In this document: piece after piece, positions 6,926 to 14,390 of the stretch
Layout of the letters: the number at the start of each line of letters is the position of its first letter
How positions within the stretch are numbered: position 1 is the stretch's first letter
NCBI GenBank assembly: GCA_903868655.1
Contig: CAIPWG010000471.1
Coordinates: 1 to 14,881, forward strand
Length of the DNA: 14,881 nucleotides
Direction of reading: 5' to 3'
Source: an uncultured Sphingomonadales bacterium
Lineage (GTDB): Bacteria > Pseudomonadota > Alphaproteobacteria > Sphingomonadales > Sphingomonadaceae
Program-made: the position numbers and the translations under genes
Notes under the pieces: model-generated
What the model was told of the DNA's origin: nothing
The model's database searches: none
Seen by the model: the letters and a program-made list of their open reading frames with translations, nothing else

Positions 6926-8397
6926 CGCGCGCGCCAGGGTTCGAGTGTCGGCTTTGCCAATGGCGTGGTTCGCGCCGCTTCATAAGCAGCGCCTGCGGCC
7001 AGGACACGGGCATCGTCCCACGCAGTGCTGATAAACGACAGACCCACTGGCAGGCCTTCGATCGCGCCCATCGGCACCGTCAGGTGCGGATAGCCGGCGA
7101 CGGCAGGGAAATTGCCCGCACCGATTTGCAATCCATGGTCGCCCGTGACGAGGTCAATCGGCCAGGCTGGACCGGCAGTGGGCGCAATCAGCAGTGTGAC
7201 ATGGTGCTGGGCCAGCATACGGTCGATCCCGTCTTTTCCGGCAAGTCGCAAGGCATTGGCCCGTGCCTTGTGATAGGCGGCCTCATCAGTGGTTTTTTCT
7301 GCGTTTTCGAACGTATCCTGGCCAAACCAGCGCAATTCGGCATCGGCATGGGCGCGGTTGAAAGCGATGACATCGGCCAGGCTTCGCACAGCGGGTTTGC
7401 CGGGCAAGCCAGCCAGATATTGGCCAAGATCGCTGCGCAATTCGTACAACAGAACGGTCAATTCATCATTGCCCATGGCCGGGTCGCCGGCGCTGTCGAT
7501 CTCGACCAGTTCTGCCCCGGCGGACTTGAGATCGGTCAGCGCGCGGGCAAACAGCGCTTGAACTTTGGCGTCTTCGCCTACGGCCTTGCGCAGCACGCCG
7601 ATACGGACGCCCTTCAGGCTGGCGCCCTCGATCGCGGCAACGAAATCACGCTTGTGCATGTCGGCGGTGGCGGTTGCAGTATCGGCGGGGTCGCTGCCGG
7701 CCATCGCAGTCAGCAACAGCGCGGCATCGTGCACGCTGTGGGTCATCGGGCCTGCTGTGTCCTGGCTGTGGCTGATCGGGACGATATGCGTGCGGCTGAC
7801 CAGCCCCACGGTCGGCTTGAACCCGACCAGTCCATTCATCGAAGCGGGGCACGTGATCGATCCATCGGTCTCGGTGCCGATTGCTGCCCATGCGAGGCCA
7901 GCAGCCACGCTGGCGCCGCTACCCGAAGATGATCCGCAAGCCGTGTGGTCGGTGGCATAAGGGTTACGGGTCTGACCGCCAACCGCGCTCCATCCGCTGG
8001 AGGAAAAACCTGAACGGATATTGGCCCATTCGGACAAGTTGGTCTTGCCCAGGAACACGACCCCGGCCCGGCGCAGTCGCGCAATCATCGGCGCATCGCG
8101 CCCGGTAACATTGTTGGCGAGCGCCAGACTGCCCGCCGTGGTGGGCAATGGTTCAGCGATTTCTATATTATCCTTGACCAGGATCGCCTTGCCCGACAGC
8201 GGGCCGGAAATCGCGCGCGCCGCCTCGGCCGCGTGCGCTGCATCCGGGTTGATCGCGATCACGGCATTGAGTTCGGGACCGGCATGGTTGAGCGCGGCAA
8301 TGCGCGCCAGATACGTATCAACCGACTCGTCTGCCCGGGCAGGAGCCCCTGCCATTGCGGTTGCAGCCATCAGCATCAGAGCGATTGTACGGGTCAT
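6922..8397 (-). CDS. Secreted amidase-signature family hydrolase
   Basis: A 491-residue amidase signature (AS) enzyme that hydrolyses a C-N amide bond; the substrate cannot be told. The Ser-cisSer-Lys triad is complete: Lys75 (ILVKDNIE), Ser156 in CGSSSGSG as the cis-serine, and Ser180 in TDGSITCP as nucleophile. The 24-residue Ser-Ser spacing is identical to fatty-acid amide hydrolase. Other family blocks are GKTNLSEWAN and NGLVGFKPTVGLVS. The N-terminus (MTRTIALMLMAATAMAGAPARA, written MTRT...ARA) is a signal peptide with probable cleavage after Ala22, so the enzyme is periplasmic or secreted and is not GatA. Upstream in-frame codons exist to 8454, but starting at 8397 gives a clean signal peptide. 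It stands alone on the minus strand between the tig side and clpP, divergent from clpP. Confidence 0.92.
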   Translation of the reverse strand: MTRTIALMLMAATAMAGAPARADESVDTYLARIAALNHAGPELNAVIAINPDAAHAAEAARAISGPLSGKAILVKDNIEIAEPLPTTAGSLALANNVTGRDAPMIARLRRAGVVFLGKTNLSEWANIRSGFSSSGWSAVGGQTRNPYATDHTACGSSSGSGASVAAGLAWAAIGTETDGSITCPASMNGLVGFKPTVGLVSRTHIVPISHSQDTAGPMTHSVHDAALLLTAMAGSDPADTATATADMHKRDFVAAIEGASLKGVRIGVLRKAVGEDAKVQALFARALTDLKSAGAELVEIDSAGDPAMGNDELTVLLYELRSDLGQYLAGLPGKPAVRSLADVIAFNRAHADAELRWFGQDTFENAEKTTDEAAYHKARANALRLAGKDGIDRMLAQHHVTLLIAPTAGPAWPIDLVTGDHGLQIGAGNFPAVAGYPHLTVPMGAIEGLPVGLSFISTAWDDARVLAAGAAYEAARTTPLAKPTLEPWRAR

Positions 8398-8504
8398 GAT
8401 TTGAAATCCCACCAAGTTTTGTTGGTTTTTGCGTGCGATTTGGCCGCACTGCAAGCGCTACATCGGGCATACCCCCCGCAATCGTGCGGGTTATCGGTTA
8501 ACAC

Positions 8505-8536
8505 CCTTGAACATCGCGCTCTGGCACGCGACATAG
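8505..8536 (+). promoter_or_regulatory. Candidate heat-shock (sigma-32-like) promoter of clpP
   Basis: CCTTGAA (8505-8511) followed after 17 bases by CGACATAG (8529-8536) resembles the RpoH pattern CTTGAA ... CCCCATNT, ending 28 bases before the clpP ATG. A sigma-70 reading (TTGAAC, N17, GACATA) is also possible. clpP is a known heat-shock gene in related bacteria, which makes the RpoH reading attractive but unproven. Confidence 0.35.
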
Positions 8537-8564
8537 GATCGGACATCAAAGAACGAGGATACCC

Positions 8565-9260
8565 ATGCTCGACCTGTTTGGCGCGTCTGGCGCCCAAGGC
8601 AAATTCACTCATGATCCCGTGACCGGGGCGCTTATCCCGGTCGTCGTCGAGCAATCGAGCCGGGGCGAACGCAGTTTTGACATCTATTCGCGGCTGTTGC
8701 GCGAACGGATCATTTTCGTGACCGGTGAAGTCGAAGACCACATGGCCTCGGTGATCATCGCGCAGCTGCTGTTCCTCGAATCGGAAAACCCGTCGAAGGA
8801 CATCGCGATGTACATCAACTCGCCCGGTGGCGTGGTGACGGCGGGCATGGCGATCCACGACACGATGAAATATATCCGCCCGCGCGTGTCGACGATCTGC
8901 ATCGGGCAGGCCTGTTCGATGGGCAGCTTCCTGCTCGCCGCCGGTGAACCCGGGCAGCGGATGGCGCTGCCCAATGCGCGGATCATGATCCACCAGCCTT
9001 CGGGCGGTGCCCGCGGCATGGCATCGGACATCGAGATCCAGGCGCGTGAAATCCTGCGTATTCGCAAGCGGATGAACGATCTCTACGTGAAGTACACTGG
9101 ACGCGAGTTGGCCGAAATTGAACGCGCGCTGGACCGCGACACGTTCCTCGAAGCCGACGAAGCACAGGCTTTCGGTCTCGTTGACAAAGTGATCGAATCG
9201 CGTCCCGCTTCGGACCAGACTGGTGTGGTCGAAGGCTCGGGTGCTGCGCCTGACGCGTGA
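8565..9260 (+). CDS. clpP: ATP-dependent Clp protease proteolytic subunit
   Basis: Serine peptidase forming the 14-subunit barrel that degrades unfolded substrates delivered by ClpX or ClpA. The 231-residue product has the complete triad Ser118 (GQACSMGS), His143 (MIHQPSGG) and Asp192 ([11 protein letters not shown]). Spacings of 25 and 49 residues are identical to E. coli Ser111/His136/Asp185. [19 protein letters not shown] forms the oxyanion region. The N-terminus is slightly extended and probably processed. The ~20-residue tail after KVIESR is Gly/Ala-rich and variable. The start is supported by GAGGA (8555-8559) 5 bases before ATG. It is separated from clpX by 167 bases containing two RNA hairpins. 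Confidence 0.98.
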   Translation: MLDLFGASGAQGKFTHDPVTGALIPVVVEQSSRGERSFDIYSRLLRERIIFVTGEVEDHMASVIIAQLLFLESENPSKDIAMYINSPGGVVTAGMAIHDTMKYIRPRVSTICIGQACSMGSFLLAAGEPGQRMALPNARIMIHQPSGGARGMASDIEIQAREILRIRKRMNDLYVKYTGRELAEIERALDRDTFLEADEAQAFGLVDKVIESRPASDQTGVVEGSGAAPDA

Positions 9261-9270
9261 TTTTCCTTTG

Positions 9271-9307
9271 CAATCGCGATCTTAACCTTGTGTCAAGATC
9301 GCGATTG
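9271..9307 (+). terminator. Perfect 13-bp inverted repeat between clpP and clpX
   Basis: CAATCGCGATCTT (9271-9283) is exactly complementary to AAGATCGCGATTG (9295-9307) around an 11-base loop, starting 10 bases after the clpP stop. No T-run follows on either strand, so it is not a standard intrinsic terminator. It may be a partial terminator or a 3' stabiliser that sets the clpP:clpX transcript ratio. Confidence 0.55.
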
Positions 9308-9394
9308 CTACGGAGATTTGCAATGTGTGTCGTGTCCGGTTGATTAATGCCCTTGGGGTAGTAGGATGCCTCGGAGCGCCAAGAGATTAGGACC

Positions 9395-9413
9395 CGCCTC
9401 TCGTGGAGAGGCG
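9395..9413 (+). promoter_or_regulatory. Leader hairpin just upstream of clpX
   Basis: CGCCTCTC (9395-9402) and GAGAGGCG (9406-9413) form an 8-bp perfect stem with a GTG loop, ending 14 bases before the clpX ATG. The linker holds the only purine-rich ribosome-site candidate (GGGA, 9417-9420). A stem this close to the ribosome site could tune translation or mRNA stability. Confidence 0.4.
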
Positions 9414-9427
9414 TTTGGGATCGAAGA

Positions 9428-10681
9428 ATGACGAAACTTTCCGGATCGGATACCAAGAGCACACTTTACTGCAGCTTCTGCGGGAAGTCGCAACACGAAG
9501 TGCGCAAGCTGATCGCTGGCCCCACGGTGTTCATCTGTGATGAATGCGTGGAACTGTGCAACGACATCATCCGTGAAGAAACCAAGGCGGGCATCGCTGG
9601 CAAGAAAGACGGCGGTGTGCCCACGCCGCGCGATATCTTCGAAACCCTCAACGATTATGTGATCGGCCAGGACCGCGCCAAGCGGGTACTGTCGGTCGCC
9701 GTGCACAACCATTACAAGCGGTTGAAGCACAGCGGCAAAGGCGGCGAAGTCGAACTGTCGAAATCGAACATCCTGCTGGTCGGTCCGACCGGTTCGGGCA
9801 AGACCCTGCTCGCGCAGACGCTCGCCAAGACGTTCGACGTGCCGTTCACGATGGCTGATGCGACTACGTTGACCGAAGCCGGCTATGTTGGCGAAGATGT
9901 CGAAAACATCATTCTGAAGCTGTTGCAGGCCAGCGATTACAATGTCGAAAAGGCGCAACACGGCATCGTCTACATCGATGAAATCGACAAGATCAGCCGC
10001 AAGGCTGAAAACCCGTCGATCACCCGCGATGTGTCCGGTGAAGGCGTGCAGCAGGCGCTGCTCAAGCTGATGGAAGGCACCACCGCCAGCGTTCCGCCTC
10101 AAGGCGGCCGCAAGCACCCGCAGCAGGAATTCCTCCAGGTCGATACGACCAATATCCTGTTTATCTGCGGCGGCGCGTTTGCCGGGCTCGAACGGATCAT
10201 TTCGGATCGCCTGCAGAAGCGTTCGATCGGTTTTGGCGCGCATGTTGCCGATCCCGACAAGCGCAAAGTGGGTGAATTGCTGCAGAAGGCAGAGCCGGAA
10301 GACTTGCTGAAATTCGGTTTGATCCCCGAATTCGTCGGCCGACTGCCCGTGATTGCCACGCTCAACGATCTTGATATCGAGGCGCTGGTGCTGATCTTGC
10401 GCGAACCCAAGAATGCGCTGGTCAAGCAGTACCAGAAACTGTTCGAACTCGAAGACGTCGCCTTGACGTTCACCGAAGAAGCACTCGAAGCGATTGCCAA
10501 GCGTGCAATCGAACGCAAGACCGGTGCGCGGGGACTGCGTTCGATCGTCGAAAGCCTGCTGCTCGATACGATGTTCGATCTGCCGACCCTGGATGGCGTG
10601 GTCGAAGTGGTGGTTGACCGCGATGTGGTCGAAGGCCGCAAGCAGCCCGTGCAAGTCCACAAGGGCAAAGAAGCCGCCTGA
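9428..10681 (+). CDS. clpX: ClpX, ATP-dependent unfoldase of the ClpXP protease
   Basis: AAA+ unfoldase that recognises tagged or specific substrates and threads them into ClpP. The 417 residues carry every expected element: N-terminal zinc-binding domain with Cys15/Cys18 and Cys37/Cys40; Walker A GPTGSGKT (119-126); pore-1 loop GYVGED (152-157); Walker B VYIDEID (181-187); RKH loop (228-230); the IGF loop that docks on ClpP (267-269); arginine finger in EFVGR (Arg305); and sensor-2 GARGLR (366-371). Length and order match alphaproteobacterial ClpX. It is followed by a strong intrinsic terminator, so it is probably the last gene of the clpP-clpX unit. In relatives of this group ClpXP degrades cell-cycle regulators; that role here is only inferred from the family. 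Confidence 0.98.
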   Translation: MTKLSGSDTKSTLYCSFCGKSQHEVRKLIAGPTVFICDECVELCNDIIREETKAGIAGKKDGGVPTPRDIFETLNDYVIGQDRAKRVLSVAVHNHYKRLKHSGKGGEVELSKSNILLVGPTGSGKTLLAQTLAKTFDVPFTMADATTLTEAGYVGEDVENIILKLLQASDYNVEKAQHGIVYIDEIDKISRKAENPSITRDVSGEGVQQALLKLMEGTTASVPPQGGRKHPQQEFLQVDTTNILFICGGAFAGLERIISDRLQKRSIGFGAHVADPDKRKVGELLQKAEPEDLLKFGLIPEFVGRLPVIATLNDLDIEALVLILREPKNALVKQYQKLFELEDVALTFTEEALEAIAKRAIERKTGARGLRSIVESLLLDTMFDLPTLDGVVEVVVDRDVVEGRKQPVQVHKGKEAA

Positions 10682-10690
10682 TCAAACTGC

Positions 10691-10726
10691 AAAAACCCCT
10701 TCGCCCAGGTGCGGAGGGGTTTTTTG
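10691..10726 (+). terminator. Rho-independent terminator of clpX
   Basis: AAAAACCCCTTCGC (10691-10704) pairs with GCGGAGGGGTTTTT (10711-10724), with one T-G wobble, around loop CCAGGT. The 3' arm merges into a run of T. It begins 9 bases after the clpX stop. Confidence 0.93.
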
Positions 10727-10785
10727 TTGTCTTGCCTCGGTCCGTTGATGCGCGCGGTTACGCCGGACCGGCTGAACTCACAAAA

Positions 10786-10899
10786 TCAAAAGGGTAGGAA
10801 GCGGCCTGCGGCGATCAACGCGCTGGCGCAGCCGAGCACCACGACAAGACGCAGTGCGTCATCGATCAGGGCGAAGGAAAGGCGCATGGGAAAAACCAT
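10786..10899 (-). CDS. Possible small membrane peptide (37 residues)
   Basis: The minus frame from ATG 10899 to TGA 10786 encodes 37 residues; an internal ATG at 10887 gives 33. The N-terminus MVFPMRLSFALIDD is followed by one hydrophobic segment (LRLVVVLGCASALIAAG) and a short end RFLPF, the makeup of a single-span small inner-membrane protein. No convincing Shine-Dalgarno is present (only GGGA 5 bases before ATG 10899). Both candidate start codons lie in the arms of the palindrome at 10883-10902. I do not recognise the family. It could be a chance frame; the clean hydrophobic segment and good codon usage are the reasons for listing it. Confidence 0.4.
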   Translation of the reverse strand: MVFPMRLSFALIDDALRLVVVLGCASALIAAGRFLPF

Positions 10900-10902
10900 G
10901 CG
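10883..10902. repeat. 7-bp palindrome over the small-ORF start
   Basis: CGCATGG (10883-10889) and CCATGCG (10896-10902) are perfect inverted copies around GAAAAA. On the minus strand each arm contains one of the two possible start codons of the small ORF. Confidence 0.5.
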
Positions 10903-10989
10903 TCCCGACTACGTGGGTAAGTGTTAAAGACAGGTAAAGATTGGCCCAAACGCCTGTTTTGGACCTCAAAACGCGTCTTTTATCCAGTT

Positions 10990-12129
10990 TCAGGCCGTTA
11001 TGAGCCATTCGTGCAGTGATTGCAGACAGGCCTGTGCCAGCAGGCGCGACCGTTCCGGGCTCCAGCCTTGGGCCAGGCAGGGCAGGTCATCGTTGTCCTT
11101 GAACGGCATTTCCAGGGTCATTGCCACGGCGCCAAAGCGTTCGGCCACCTGGTTGGTCGACATGGTCAGATTGGCCATGCCAGGACGCGCCACCGGATAG
11201 CCAAAGCGAGTCTGGAAATCGGGTGTGCGGCGTTCAAGGATCGTGCGATAGCGCGTATAGCCCGCGCCCTGTTCATCCTGCCAGCCGGGGATACCTTCAA
11301 AACCGGCGATAAACACATGCGGGATCGCCTCATCCCCGTGCGCGTCGATCGCAAAATCAACGCCGGTTTCATCCATTGCGTTGCGGATGGCGAGAACTTC
11401 GGGCGAGCGTTCAGCCGTCGGCGCATGCCATTCGCGGTTCAGATTGACCCCGGCGGCATTGGTCCGCAAATGCCCGCGAACCGATCCATCGGGATTGGCA
11501 TTGGGTACGATATGGAAAGTGCAGGCCTGACGCAGCGCGCGGCCATGGGGATCGGCCGGGTCGGTCAACAGCGACAGCGCCCCCTCTATCCACCATTCGG
11601 CCATCGATTCGCCGGGATGCTGGCGCGCATAAAGCCATACCGTTCGGGGGCCTTCGCCCAGTGTCAGCGCATCGATTGGTCGGCCTTCGAGGCTGTGTCC
11701 CAGTACACGATGGCTTACGCCCGGCTGTTTTGCGCTGCGGGCGATCAGATCCTGATGCTGTTCCCATGAATAGGGTGCGAAATAGGCAAACCAGACCAGA
11801 TCACCCGTCGGACGGTGGCGGATCGTCAGCGTGCCGCCATCGACCTCGGGCTCATACTGCGTATCGGTGCGGCCCCAGAAGGCCCGGTCTTCGGTGAAGG
11901 CCGCACGGTATCCGTTCCATCCTCCGGGATAGGCCGATGCAGCAAGCCCGGTAAGCCGCAAAGTCAGTTCACGTCCGGCTGCGCCCGCAACGCGGAAATG
12001 GAACCACTGAAAGAATTCCGAATGCGCATCGCGGCGGATCGCCAGCCGCGCAGTCGCGCCCTCGATCGACAGGACTTCGATATTGCCGCTGTCAAAAGCT
12101 GCGTCGATCAGGATGGGTGTCTGTGTCAT
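10990..12129 (-). CDS. M14-family zinc metallocarboxypeptidase, cytosolic carboxypeptidase (CCP) type
   Basis: A 379-residue protein with the M14 zinc site HPGE (His171, Glu174) and third ligand His264 in IDAHGDE, plus NPDG (212-215), NLNREW (229-234) and catalytic Glu340 in TLEMPFKDN. The N-terminal ~130 residues form a beta-rich domain ([11 protein letters not shown], 39-49; [13 protein letters not shown], 113-125) that is diagnostic of the CCP/Nna1 subfamily, whose eukaryotic members trim C-terminal Glu from tubulin; the bacterial substrates are unknown. There is no signal peptide with this start, so it is presumably cytoplasmic. The frame extends upstream to 12279, but that extension overlaps the upstream gene and ATG 12129 begins the conserved domain. 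It lies 37 bases behind an exported DUF4136-like gene on the same strand, probably one transcript. Confidence 0.9.
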   Translation of the reverse strand: MTQTPILIDAAFDSGNIEVLSIEGATARLAIRRDAHSEFFQWFHFRVAGAAGRELTLRLTGLAASAYPGGWNGYRAAFTEDRAFWGRTDTQYEPEVDGGTLTIRHRPTGDLVWFAYFAPYSWEQHQDLIARSAKQPGVSHRVLGHSLEGRPIDALTLGEGPRTVWLYARQHPGESMAEWWIEGALSLLTDPADPHGRALRQACTFHIVPNANPDGSVRGHLRTNAAGVNLNREWHAPTAERSPEVLAIRNAMDETGVDFAIDAHGDEAIPHVFIAGFEGIPGWQDEQGAGYTRYRTILERRTPDFQTRFGYPVARPGMANLTMSTNQVAERFGAVAMTLEMPFKDNDDLPCLAQGWSPERSRLLAQACLQSLHEWLITA

Positions 12130-12166
12130 CGTCGGACGATAGGCGCGCACCGACGATCGGGCAATA

Positions 12167-12958
12167 TTACTCGACGCCGCCTGCTGCACTGGTGCCAGGC
12201 AAAGCCTGCACCACTTTGCCATCGGGAAACCTGGCAAACAGCGCGCCAGATAGCCGCGCGGCAATGCGGCCGTTATCAAGCCCGCTTTCGCTCAGTCGCG
12301 ACTGGCCTTGGGCATAACCCTCCCACAATACGCGTGCGGTGACTTTGTCGCGGATGCGCACATCCAGACGCGTGGCCATGATGGCCTTGCGTGGTTTTGT
12401 CAGGTCGATGGCAATGGCGCCGCCATAACCGAAACCGCGGTTGCTGACGCCGATGCTGACTTCGCCGCTGACCGGCCGGTGTGGGGCTTCTTCGGGCACA
12501 ACGACATCGTGGCTGATCGCGATTTCAACCAGTTGCTGCGGATTGGCCGCATCTGCGACATCGTAGCCCTTGCGCGCCAATTGATCGATCACTGCGGCTT
12601 CATACACCGGCAGCTTGCCATCCAGATCGGGCGGGGTGTCATTGCTGCCCGGCAGCGGGGCAACAAAACCCGGCATGGGGGCAGCGGCTTGCGCATCGGG
12701 ATCGGGCGTTGGCTGTGGCTTCGCGGTGTCGACCACCACGATCCGCCCTTTGCCCAGCATCGCCCCCGCGTCGGCTGCGCGGAAGGTTTCGACGTCGATC
12801 CGGGTGGAAGGCTCGGCATTGCCCTGGGTCATCACCCGGTCTTGCCAAGGTCCTCGGCGATCAGCCCAACCTCCGGGATAGGGTTGCGCCAGCGCCGGGG
12901 CGACCACCGCCAGCGTGATCAGAAGCGACATCGGCAGCGTGGCTCGATTTGGAAACAT
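12167..12958 (-). CDS. Exported DUF4136-like protein of unknown function
   Basis: A 263-residue protein with an N-terminal signal peptide (hydrophobic ~9-22, probable cleavage after PALA, residue 24). There is no lipobox cysteine, so it is periplasmic rather than a lipoprotein. Residues ~80-112 are Pro/Asp-rich and probably disordered. The C-terminal part (~115-250) has the pattern [20 protein letters not shown] followed by a small helical end, as in DUF4136 proteins; this assignment is from memory of the pattern and is moderate. ATG 12958 was chosen over 12982 because it places the hydrophobic core near the N-terminus and has AGGA 10 bases upstream. It is the first gene of a likely two-gene minus-strand unit with the M14 peptidase and divergent from galE (134 bases). 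Confidence 0.8.
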   Translation of the reverse strand: MFPNRATLPMSLLITLAVVAPALAQPYPGGWADRRGPWQDRVMTQGNAEPSTRIDVETFRAADAGAMLGKGRIVVVDTAKPQPTPDPDAQAAAPMPGFVAPLPGSNDTPPDLDGKLPVYEAAVIDQLARKGYDVADAANPQQLVEIAISHDVVVPEEAPHRPVSGEVSIGVSNRGFGYGGAIAIDLTKPRKAIMATRLDVRIRDKVTARVLWEGYAQGQSRLSESGLDNGRIAARLSGALFARFPDGKVVQALPGTSAAGGVE

Positions 12959-13092
12959 GATTGGGCAATCCTGGAGAGACATTCGGTGCTAGGCCGGTCC
13001 CGGTTTCAGTACAACGGAAGCTTAGGACAATTCCTTCTATGCCAAGGGCTGCTAGGGCAAAGCTGTCAGTCAACACAGGGTGATTCGTTTCG

Positions 13093-14097
13093 ATGAACAA
13101 GGTTTCCGTTCTCGTTACCGGCGGTGCCGGTTATATCGGCAGCCATGCGGTGCTCGCTCTGCGCGATGCAGGCTGGCCGGTCGCTGTGATTGACAATCTG
13201 ACCACCGGATTTCGCTTCGCGATCCCGGACGATGTGCCGTTGTACGAGGGCGATATCGCCGATGAGGCGTTGCTCGCGCGGATTTTTGCCGAGCAGGGCA
13301 CGCGCGCCGTGATGCATTTTGCCGGATCGGTGGTCGTTCCCGAATCGGTCGAAAATCCGCTGAAATACTATCACAACAATACAGCCAAGAGCCGGTCGTT
13401 GATTGCCGCAGCCGTGTCGGCGGGCGTGCCGCATTTTATTTTCAGTTCGACCGCGGCGACTTACGGCGTTCCCGAAGTCTCGCCCGTGACCGAAGACAGC
13501 GTCAAGCTGCCGATCAATCCTTATGGCATGTCCAAGCTGATGACCGAGATCATGCTGGGCGATGTCGCGCGTGCGCATCCGATCAATTTCTGCGCCTTGC
13601 GCTATTTCAACGTGGCGGGTGCGGATCCGCAGGCGCGCACCGGGCAATCGACCACAGGCGCCACGCATCTGATCAAAGTTGCGGTTGAAGCGGCGCTGGG
13701 CAAGCGTGACGAAGTGACCGTATTCGGCACCGATTACGCCACACCCGATGGCACCGGTGTGCGGGACTATATCCATGTCAGCGATCTGGCGTCTGCGCAT
13801 GTGCTCGCGCTGGAAGCCTTGATCGCCGAACCGACACGTTCGCTGACGATGAACTGTGGGTATGGGCAGGGCTTTTCGGTGCTCGACGTGCTGAATGCGG
13901 TCGACCGCGTGACCAACCTGACGATCAAGCGTCGCCTCGAAGGGCGCCGTGCGGGGGATCCCGATCAGCTCATTTCGGACAACCGCCGGATCAAGGCAAC
14001 GTTGCCCTGGGTTCCGCAATATGCGGATCTGGATATGATTGTCGCCCATGCGGTGGCGTGGGAGCGACGGCTGACTGAAATCCGCAAGGTAGGTTGA
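13093..14097 (+). CDS. galE: UDP-glucose 4-epimerase
   Basis: Interconverts UDP-glucose and UDP-galactose using bound NAD, feeding polysaccharide and lipid glycosylation. The 334-residue short-chain dehydrogenase fold shows the NAD motif GGAGYIGSH (10-18), catalytic Tyr144 and Lys148 (NPYGMSK), Ser119 in [17 protein letters not shown] (169-177) and [10 protein letters not shown] (224-233). Length is close to the usual 330-340. The residue aligning with E. coli Tyr299, which governs acceptance of N-acetylated sugars, appears to be Leu293, so specificity may not be strictly for non-acetylated sugars; that alignment was done by eye. GGGTGA lies about 11 bases before ATG. No other sugar genes are adjacent. 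Confidence 0.95.
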   Translation: MNKVSVLVTGGAGYIGSHAVLALRDAGWPVAVIDNLTTGFRFAIPDDVPLYEGDIADEALLARIFAEQGTRAVMHFAGSVVVPESVENPLKYYHNNTAKSRSLIAAAVSAGVPHFIFSSTAATYGVPEVSPVTEDSVKLPINPYGMSKLMTEIMLGDVARAHPINFCALRYFNVAGADPQARTGQSTTGATHLIKVAVEAALGKRDEVTVFGTDYATPDGTGVRDYIHVSDLASAHVLALEALIAEPTRSLTMNCGYGQGFSVLDVLNAVDRVTNLTIKRRLEGRRAGDPDQLISDNRRIKATLPWVPQYADLDMIVAHAVAWERRLTEIRKVG

Positions 14098-14120
14098 CTT
14101 TGCCCGGCCGCGCATATACC
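14094..14120 (+). promoter_or_regulatory. Candidate promoter of rpmJ, overlapping the galE stop
   Basis: TTGACT (14094-14099) and TATACC (14115-14120) are separated by 15 bases. The -35 box includes the galE stop codon. It would allow rpmJ to be expressed strongly and independently of galE. The short spacer lowers confidence. Confidence 0.45.
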
Positions 14121-14168
14121 CGCGCCACTCTGTTTTTGGCCCGGTCGCATCGGGCAAAAGGATTCGTC

Positions 14169-14294
14169 ATGAAGATTCGCAACAGCCTGAAGTCGCTCAA
14201 GGACCGCCACCGCGACAACCGCGTGATCCGTCGTCGTGGCCGGACTTATGTGATCAACAAGACCCAGCGTCGCTTCAAGGCACGCCAGGGCTGA
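14169..14294 (+). CDS. rpmJ: 50S ribosomal protein L36, cysteine-free form
   Basis: A 41-residue, highly basic protein: [16 protein letters not shown] at the start, [13 protein letters not shown] at the end, as in alphaproteobacterial L36. It has no cysteine, so the zinc ribbon (Cys-Cys-Cys-His) of the zinc-binding form is absent; this is the zinc-independent (C-minus) type. AAAGGA (14157-14162) lies 6 bases before ATG. It has its own candidate promoter and a hairpin/terminator after it. Confidence 0.96.
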   Translation: MKIRNSLKSLKDRHRDNRVIRRRGRTYVINKTQRRFKARQG

Positions 14295-14300
14295 TCAATC

Positions 14301-14320
14301 ACGCCCTGTAATCAGGGCGT
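14301..14320 (+). terminator. Hairpin after rpmJ
   Basis: ACGCCCTG (14301-14308) and CAGGGCGT (14313-14320) form a perfect 8-bp stem with loop TAAT, 6 bases after the L36 stop. There is no T-run; it is the first of two hairpins in this gap. Confidence 0.55.
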
Positions 14321-14343
14321 AATCCTCTCGCAGGATCAGACAG

Positions 14344-14367
14344 ACCCTCGCCCTGCGGCGGGGGTTT
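14344..14367 (+). terminator. Second hairpin after rpmJ, terminator-like
   Basis: ACCCTCGCC (14344-14352) pairs with GGCGGGGGT (14357-14365), one T-G wobble, around loop CTGC, followed by TT. It lies 24 bases before the next start codon and probably ends the rpmJ transcript. Confidence 0.6.
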
Positions 14368-14390
14368 GGTCGTTTGATGGAACAGGGGCC

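Larger units (their letters stand above)
10682..10989. other. 308-base spacer between clpX and the minus-strand M14 peptidase gene
   Basis: It holds the clpX terminator (10691-10726), a possible small minus-strand membrane-peptide gene (10786-10899) whose start lies in a palindrome, and about 85 bases before the peptidase stop. That last stretch contains only a weak repeat GTTTTG/CAAAAC (10955-10971). No RNA gene or mobile-element end is seen. Confidence 0.6.

Noticed and set aside
8475..8490. CCCGCA-ATCG-TGCGGG hairpin in the amidase/clpP spacer
   Set aside because: Only a 6-bp stem, lying upstream of both divergent genes, so not a terminator for either; no evidence of function.
9344..10660. 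438-codon minus-strand frame opposite clpX
   Set aside because: Composition typical of an antisense shadow; clpX is complete with all AAA+ motifs on the plus strand.
10709..10927. 72-codon plus-strand frame after clpX
   Set aside because: It begins inside the clpX terminator, is low-complexity Arg/Ser-rich with no ribosome site, and conflicts with the better minus-strand small ORF.
13066..14157. 363-codon minus-strand frame opposite galE
   Set aside because: No recognisable domain, and galE on the plus strand is complete.
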